Shown: piece after piece, positions 47,722 through 51,707 of the stretch
Position numbering within the stretch: position 1 is the first letter of the stretch
How the letters are laid out: every line of letters begins with the position of its first letter
DNA from: Collinsella sp.
GTDB lineage: Bacteria; Actinomycetota; Coriobacteriia; Coriobacteriales; Coriobacteriaceae
Assembly: GCA_031294825.1 (NCBI GenBank)
Contig: JAUMPM010000011.1
Location: forward strand, 1 to 51,707
Reading direction: 5' to 3'
Length of the DNA stretch: 51,707 bases
Made by a program: the position numbers and the translations under genes
The notes under the pieces: generated by a model
The model's input: only the letters and a program-made list of their open reading frames with translations
Told to the model about the DNA's origin: nothing
Database searches by the model: none

Positions 47722-49107
47722 TTACAGCTCCACGCTTTCGGCGCCGTTGATGGTTAGGTTTCGCTCGTAGAAGGCGGTGAGGGCGCGGATGGCGTACATC
47801 ACGTCGCGCACGCCGCCGGTCTCGTAGCTCGAGTGCATGGCCAGCTGCGGCAGGCCCACGTCCACGGCGTGCATGCTCGCCTGCATATTAGACAGATTGC
47901 CGAGCGTGGAGCCGCCGGCCATATCGCTCTTGTTGGCGAAGGCCTGCGTGGGCACGTCGGCGTCATCGCAGATGGCCTGGAACACCGCGCGGCTAAAGGC
48001 ATCGGTGCAGTAGTGCTGGTTGGCGGCTTCCTTGATGACGATGCCGCCGTTAAGCACCACCTGATTGCGGGCATCGCACTTCTCGGCGTGGTTGGGGTGC
48101 ACGGCATGTGCATTGTCGCAGCTTACGAGCATCGAGGCGGCAAGGGCGCGATGGTACGACTCGTCGTCAAAGCCCAACGATCCGTTAATGCGGCGCAGCG
48201 CGTCGGCCAAGAACGTCGACATGGCGCCCTGTTTGGTCTCGGAGCCAACCTCCTCGTTATCAAAGCAGCAAAAGACCGAAACATCGTGCGCGTTCTCAGC
48301 ACCCAAAAATGCCTGCAGCGAGGTGTAGGCGCAGGCCAGGTCGTCGAGCTTGGGCGTCGAGATAAACTCGTCGGCCCAGCCCCAAATGCGCGCATCCTGG
48401 CGGTTGACCAGGAACAGATCGCGGCCCAGAATTTGCTCGGGCTCAACATCCAGCTCGTCGGCAATCAGGGCGTCAAAATCTCCCTGCTTAAGGTCACCGG
48501 CGCTGATGAGCGGGCACAGGTCGACGGCGCGGTTGGGCGCAAAGCTCTCGTTAACGCCACGGTTCATGTGGATGGCAAGGCTCGGGATGATGGCGACTTC
48601 GCGCTCGGTAGCGAGCAAACGACTCTCGATACGGTCGCCCTCGCGTACCAGCACGCGGCCCGCGAGTGCCAGCGGACGGTCGAACCAGGTGTAGTCGATC
48701 ATGCCGCCGTAGGCCTCGGTGTTCAGGCGCAGCGTCTCGCCCGCGCCGTCGAGCTCGGGCACGGCCTTAACCTTAAACGTCGGCGAGTCGCTGTGCGACG
48801 CCGTCAGCTGAAAATGGTAGTCGCCGGCAACGCCGTCCTCGCCCCACGTCGCGGCCAGGTCCTCGCCCACCTTAAAGGCAACAACGCTCGAGGTGTTGCG
48901 CTGCGTGTAATAACGCCCGCCCGGCTCGATGTCCCACGCCGCATTCTCGGGCAGGTAGGTAAAGCCCGCCTCGTCGAGCTCGGCCATAATGGTCGCCGCC
49001 GTATGGAACATGCTGGGGCATGCCTCGATAAAGTCGATAAGGTCGTTGGCGGCCTCGATATCGTCGGCCGTCACGTGCACGCGCTCGGGCGTTTCCTGAT
49101 CCGTCAT
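47722..49107 (-). CDS. M18 family aminopeptidase
   Basis: 461 aa zinc aminopeptidase (aspartyl or broad-specificity) that trims peptides in the cytoplasm as a dodecamer. Metal ligands: ASHSDSPTFKVK (His105, Asp107), FCCFDNEEVGSETKQGA (near 300), and C-terminal QLAMHSSYE. SCDNAHAVHPN is the family motif near 350. Start at ATG 49107, four bases after GGGGAG; the longer frame to 49218 has no such site. It fits the peptide-degrading theme of the window. Confidence 0.95.
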   Translation of the reverse strand: MTDQETPERVHVTADDIEAANDLIDFIEACPSMFHTAATIMAELDEAGFTYLPENAAWDIEPGGRYYTQRNTSSVVAFKVGEDLAATWGEDGVAGDYHFQLTASHSDSPTFKVKAVPELDGAGETLRLNTEAYGGMIDYTWFDRPLALAGRVLVREGDRIESRLLATEREVAIIPSLAIHMNRGVNESFAPNRAVDLCPLISAGDLKQGDFDALIADELDVEPEQILGRDLFLVNRQDARIWGWADEFISTPKLDDLACAYTSLQAFLGAENAHDVSVFCCFDNEEVGSETKQGAMSTFLADALRRINGSLGFDDESYHRALAASMLVSCDNAHAVHPNHAEKCDARNQVVLNGGIVIKEAANQHYCTDAFSRAVFQAICDDADVPTQAFANKSDMAGGSTLGNLSNMQASMHAVDVGLPQLAMHSSYETGGVRDVMYAIRALTAFYERNLTINGAESVEL

Positions 49108-49268
49108 GCTCTCCCCTTTCGCTGGGTTGATGGTCCCCTCCAGCATACCCCGCCACGCCAGCGCCGCGCCTTTCATTCCATGTTTAATCCCGCGCCGCTC
49201 ACCAAGTTGAGCCATCATACCCGCGCTCCTTTTGCGACAATTACGCTAACAGGACGAGAGGAGCCGTC

Positions 49269-50354
49269 ATGAAGCCACGTAACATTGCCATCGCCTGCGG
49301 TGTCGCGGGAGTCGCCGTCGGCCTTGCCGCTGCCGCCGGCATCGTTTACCGCAAGCAAATCAAGTCCGCCGCGTCGCTCAAACGCTTGACCAGCTACGCG
49401 GATGGCTATGACCTGTACGCAATCGACATCGCCTACGACTACGATCTTGATCGCATCATCGCCGCTGGCGTGCGCGACGACCAGGCCTACATCGATGCCG
49501 TGGTGGCGCAGGTGCTGCCCGGTGTGCCGGTACATGTCCGGGCGCCCCAGTTTGCCTGCAGCGCTTTTGTCGCCGTAGATGCCGAAGGCCGCGTGCGCAC
49601 CGGTCGCAATTACGACTTTAAGGACGACACCTCGGCGCTGCTGGTGCGCAATCACCCACGCGACGGCTATGCCTCCATCGGGTTTGCTGCCCTTAACAAC
49701 CTGGGTGATAACACTCCGCTTGACTCCGTCGGCGGACGCGCCGCCGCACTCATGGGCCCGTTTGCCCAGCTCGACGGTGTTAACGAATGCGGCGTGTCCA
49801 TTGCCGTACTCACTCTGGATTCCAAGCCCTGTGACCAGGACACGCAACGCCCCGTCATCAATACCTCGCTCGCCATCCGTCTGGTGCTCGACCGTGCCGC
49901 CACCACGCAAGAAGCTGTCGACCTGCTTTCCGCCTACGACATGCACGCCATGGCAGGACGCGATTACCACTTCTTTATCAACGACGCCGCCGGTGACGCG
50001 CGCGTAGTAGAGTGGGATCCGCGCGATCCGAACCGTGCTTTCAAAGCGACTCCTGTACGCCAGGTTACGAACTTCTACGCTTGCTATGGCGACGAAGTGC
50101 TGCCCAACCAAAAGAATGACGAGCTGGGCCATGGTAAAGAGCGCGCCGTCGCAATCGCCGATGTCCTTGACGCCCACGCCGGTGCCCAGGACGAGGCAGT
50201 CGCTTGGAAGGCCCTTCGCGCCGCAGCCCAAGAGCCCAATCCGGAAGACATCACCAGCAATACGCAATGGTCGGTCATCTTTGACAATACCGAGCCCGCT
50301 GCCGCCATCACTCTGCGCCGCCACTGGGGCGACGTCGACGCCTTTGCGCTGTAA
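49269..50354 (+). CDS. Membrane-anchored Ntn-hydrolase (linear amide C-N hydrolase, choloylglycine/C45-like)
   Basis: 361 aa. A hydrophobic N-terminal segment (6-26) probably anchors the protein outside; the catalytic nucleophile would be Cys97 in QFACSAFVAVDAEGRVRTGRNYDF, which requires removal of the first 96 residues, as in self-processing Ntn hydrolases. NECGVSIAVLTLD and GRDYHFFINDAAGDARVVEWD are family blocks. Related enzymes cleave penicillin V, bile-acid conjugates or acyl-homoserine lactones. The substrate cannot be told. GAGAGGAG precedes the ATG. Confidence 0.87.
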   Translation: MKPRNIAIACGVAGVAVGLAAAAGIVYRKQIKSAASLKRLTSYADGYDLYAIDIAYDYDLDRIIAAGVRDDQAYIDAVVAQVLPGVPVHVRAPQFACSAFVAVDAEGRVRTGRNYDFKDDTSALLVRNHPRDGYASIGFAALNNLGDNTPLDSVGGRAAALMGPFAQLDGVNECGVSIAVLTLDSKPCDQDTQRPVINTSLAIRLVLDRAATTQEAVDLLSAYDMHAMAGRDYHFFINDAAGDARVVEWDPRDPNRAFKATPVRQVTNFYACYGDEVLPNQKNDELGHGKERAVAIADVLDAHAGAQDEAVAWKALRAAAQEPNPEDITSNTQWSVIFDNTEPAAAITLRRHWGDVDAFAL

Positions 50355-50422
50355 GGAGCCAGGCCCGTCGACCTTACGTTCCCTGACGTTGCTTACATTT
50401 CCATACGCTTGAGCTAACACGT

Positions 50423-50455
50423 TTTACCCCCGTATCAACAGTGTGCGGGGGTAAA
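50423..50455. terminator. Terminator between the Ntn-hydrolase and phosphofructokinase genes
   Basis: TTTACCCCCG (50423-50432) pairs with CGGGGGTAAA (50446-50455), 13-base loop. TATAAC at 50469-50474 may be the -10 of the next gene. Confidence 0.6.
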
Positions 50456-50493
50456 CTTATGCGCATGTTATAACTTGCCCGGAAGGATTCATC

Positions 50494-51573
50494 ATGCTCA
50501 GGATCGGTCTTCTTACCAGTGGCGGCGACTGCCAAGCGCTCAACGCCACCATGCGCGGCATCGTCAAAACGCTTATGACCAATAGCGAAGAACCTATCGA
50601 GATCTATGGTTTTGAGGACGGCTACCAGGGCCTTATCTACAGCAGGTTCCGCGTCATGACGCCCGCCGATTTTAGCGGTATCCTCACCCGCGGCGGCACT
50701 ATTCTGGGCACGAGCCGCACGCCGTTCAAGCGCCTGGATACCCCCGAAGCCGATGGTGTCGAGAAGGTGCCGGCGATGGTCCACACCTATCATAAGCTGC
50801 AGCTCGACTGCCTGTTTATGCTGGGCGGTAACGGCTCCACCAAGACCGCCAACCGCCTGCGCGAAGAGGGCCTCAACGTTATCGCCCTGCCCAAGACCAT
50901 CGATAACGACACATGGGGCACCGAGCTGACGTTTGGCTTTACGAGCGCCATCGACGTCGCCACCAAGTGCATCGACGACATCCACACCACCGCTTCGAGC
51001 CACGGCCGCGTGTTCGTTATCGAGATCATGGGCCACAAGGTTGGCTGGATCCCGCTGTATGCCGGCGTCGCGGGCGGCGCGGATGTCATCTTGATTCCCG
51101 AGATCCCCTACGACATGGATAACGTCATCAAGACCATCGAGCATCGCATGGAAACCGGCAGCCGCTTTACGATTGTAGCCGTCGCCGAGGGCGCTATCTC
51201 CAAGGAGGACGCGGCGCTGTCCAAGAAGGAGTACAAGAAAAAGCTCGCCGAGCGCACGAGCCCGTCAATCGTGTACGACATCGCCAAGGAGATTGAGGCC
51301 AAGACCGGTCGCGAGACCCGCGTCGCCATCCCCGGCCACACGCAGCGCGGCGGCCAGCCCGATGCCCAGGACCGTATCTTTGCGACCCAGTGTGGCGTCG
51401 AGGCGGCACTGGGATGCCTGCGCGGCGAGTTTGGCTACATGATTGCCCTGCGTGACGGCAAGATGTGCCACATGCCGCTCGAGGAGGTCGCCGGCAAGCT
51501 CAAGTATGTCGATCCCCAGAGCGATCTGGTACGCGAGGCCAAGGCGCTGGGCATCAGCTTCGGCGACGAATAG
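50494..51573 (+). CDS. pfkA: 6-phosphofructokinase (group III-like)
   Basis: 359 aa. Commits fructose 6-phosphate to glycolysis. GGDCQALNATMRG (10-22), GGNGSTKTA (111-119), PKTIDNDTWGTELTFG (133-148) and GGAD near 190 identify the family; the length exceeds the 320 aa of E. coli PfkA. Compared with that enzyme, Asp103 becomes Asn113, Gly104 is kept and Gly124 becomes Lys135. Gly104 points to ATP rather than pyrophosphate, Lys124 is typical of PPi-type and group III enzymes, so the phosphoryl donor must be tested. GGAAGG lies 7 bases before the ATG. Confidence 0.93.
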   Translation: MLRIGLLTSGGDCQALNATMRGIVKTLMTNSEEPIEIYGFEDGYQGLIYSRFRVMTPADFSGILTRGGTILGTSRTPFKRLDTPEADGVEKVPAMVHTYHKLQLDCLFMLGGNGSTKTANRLREEGLNVIALPKTIDNDTWGTELTFGFTSAIDVATKCIDDIHTTASSHGRVFVIEIMGHKVGWIPLYAGVAGGADVILIPEIPYDMDNVIKTIEHRMETGSRFTIVAVAEGAISKEDAALSKKEYKKKLAERTSPSIVYDIAKEIEAKTGRETRVAIPGHTQRGGQPDAQDRIFATQCGVEAALGCLRGEFGYMIALRDGKMCHMPLEEVAGKLKYVDPQSDLVREAKALGISFGDE

Positions 51574-51707
51574 CCTCGGCCGAAACTGCTCTCATCGGAG
51601 GCCCCAGGGCTTACCTCCCAAATCGTCCTCGGACATGTCAGGATCCCGCCGTGCGCCTCGCCCGGCGGGGTCCTTCCGTCCTGCGGGAAGGATTGGGAGG
51701 TTAGACC
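51574..51707. other. Multi-hairpin element at the right edge
   Basis: An outer stem (ACCTCCCAAATC at 51613-51624 with GATTGGGAGGT at 51691-51701, one bulge) encloses a GC stem (51641-51651 with 51663-51673) and a small hairpin (51672-51677 with 51686-51691). It may hold the pfkA terminator or a structured RNA or repeat cut by the window end. No gene is seen. Confidence 0.4.

Overview
The window reads as a chromosomal segment of a GC-rich, low-GC-intergenic Gram-positive gut anaerobe. The gene content (AmaP/Asp23 envelope operon, lgt, type III pantothenate kinase, a giant 2-hydroxyacyl-CoA dehydratase activase-type protein, an arylsulfotransferase remnant, DUF6020 and DUF4234 membrane proteins) and the codon use fit Coriobacteriia, most likely Collinsella. 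That placement is inferred from protein families, not from a marker gene. No rRNA, tRNA, CRISPR array, transposase or prophage was seen.

Layout. 1-726: no recognisable gene; nested inverted repeats. 727-3996: an amidohydrolase and a divergent M20 peptidase. 4103-7958 (minus): DUF2752 protein, two zinc-ribbon membrane proteins, a YitT protein. 8164-9651 (minus): asp23 / DUF2273 / amaP. 9818-15958 (minus): yebC, DUF6020, lgt, a NifU-type scaffold, dCMP deaminase, coaX. 16151-19209 (plus): OPT transporter and DUF389 protein. 19279-26723 (minus): ASST remnant, 3-hydroxyacyl-CoA dehydrogenase, the 1595-aa activase/dehydratase protein and its TetR neighbour. 26724-27254: an intergenic region that holds a candidate type I toxin-antitoxin locus. 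27255-33848 (minus): HAD phosphatase, MFS exporter with TetR, PII protein, Amt, CmpB-like membrane protein, HD protein. 34077-40684 (plus): a divergent DXS, then a polar amino-acid ABC transporter with a C26 gamma-glutamyl hydrolase. 40792-44061 (minus): Hpt protein, GGDEF/REC/HD-GYP protein, alpha/beta hydrolase. 44287-47177 (plus): radical SAM, methionine aminopeptidase, 2-hydroxyacid dehydrogenase. 47539-49107 (minus): small ORF and M18 aminopeptidase. 49269-51573 (plus): Ntn amide hydrolase and phosphofructokinase.

Most novel signals. (1) At 26876-27210 a 41-aa hydrophobic/basic peptide gene on the minus strand faces a promoter-driven ~83-nt RNA on the plus strand. The peptide gene has a LexA-like box inside its promoter and a hairpin over its Shine-Dalgarno, so the pair resembles an SOS-controlled type I toxin-antitoxin module of the tisB/istR kind. 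(2) A zinc-ribbon protein appears to start at ATA. (3) A 22-bp perfect hairpin buries the ribosome site of the HAD gene and carries a possible promoter -10 in its loop. (4) At least four related families of dispersed palindromes (eleven copies) share a GGGACAG / CTGTCCC core. (5) The DXS-like enzyme has lost two substrate-binding residues.

Functional themes are amino-acid and peptide acquisition (M20, M18, OPT, polar amino-acid ABC, C26), nitrogen sensing (Amt/PII), reductive 2-hydroxyacid metabolism and cell-envelope stress.
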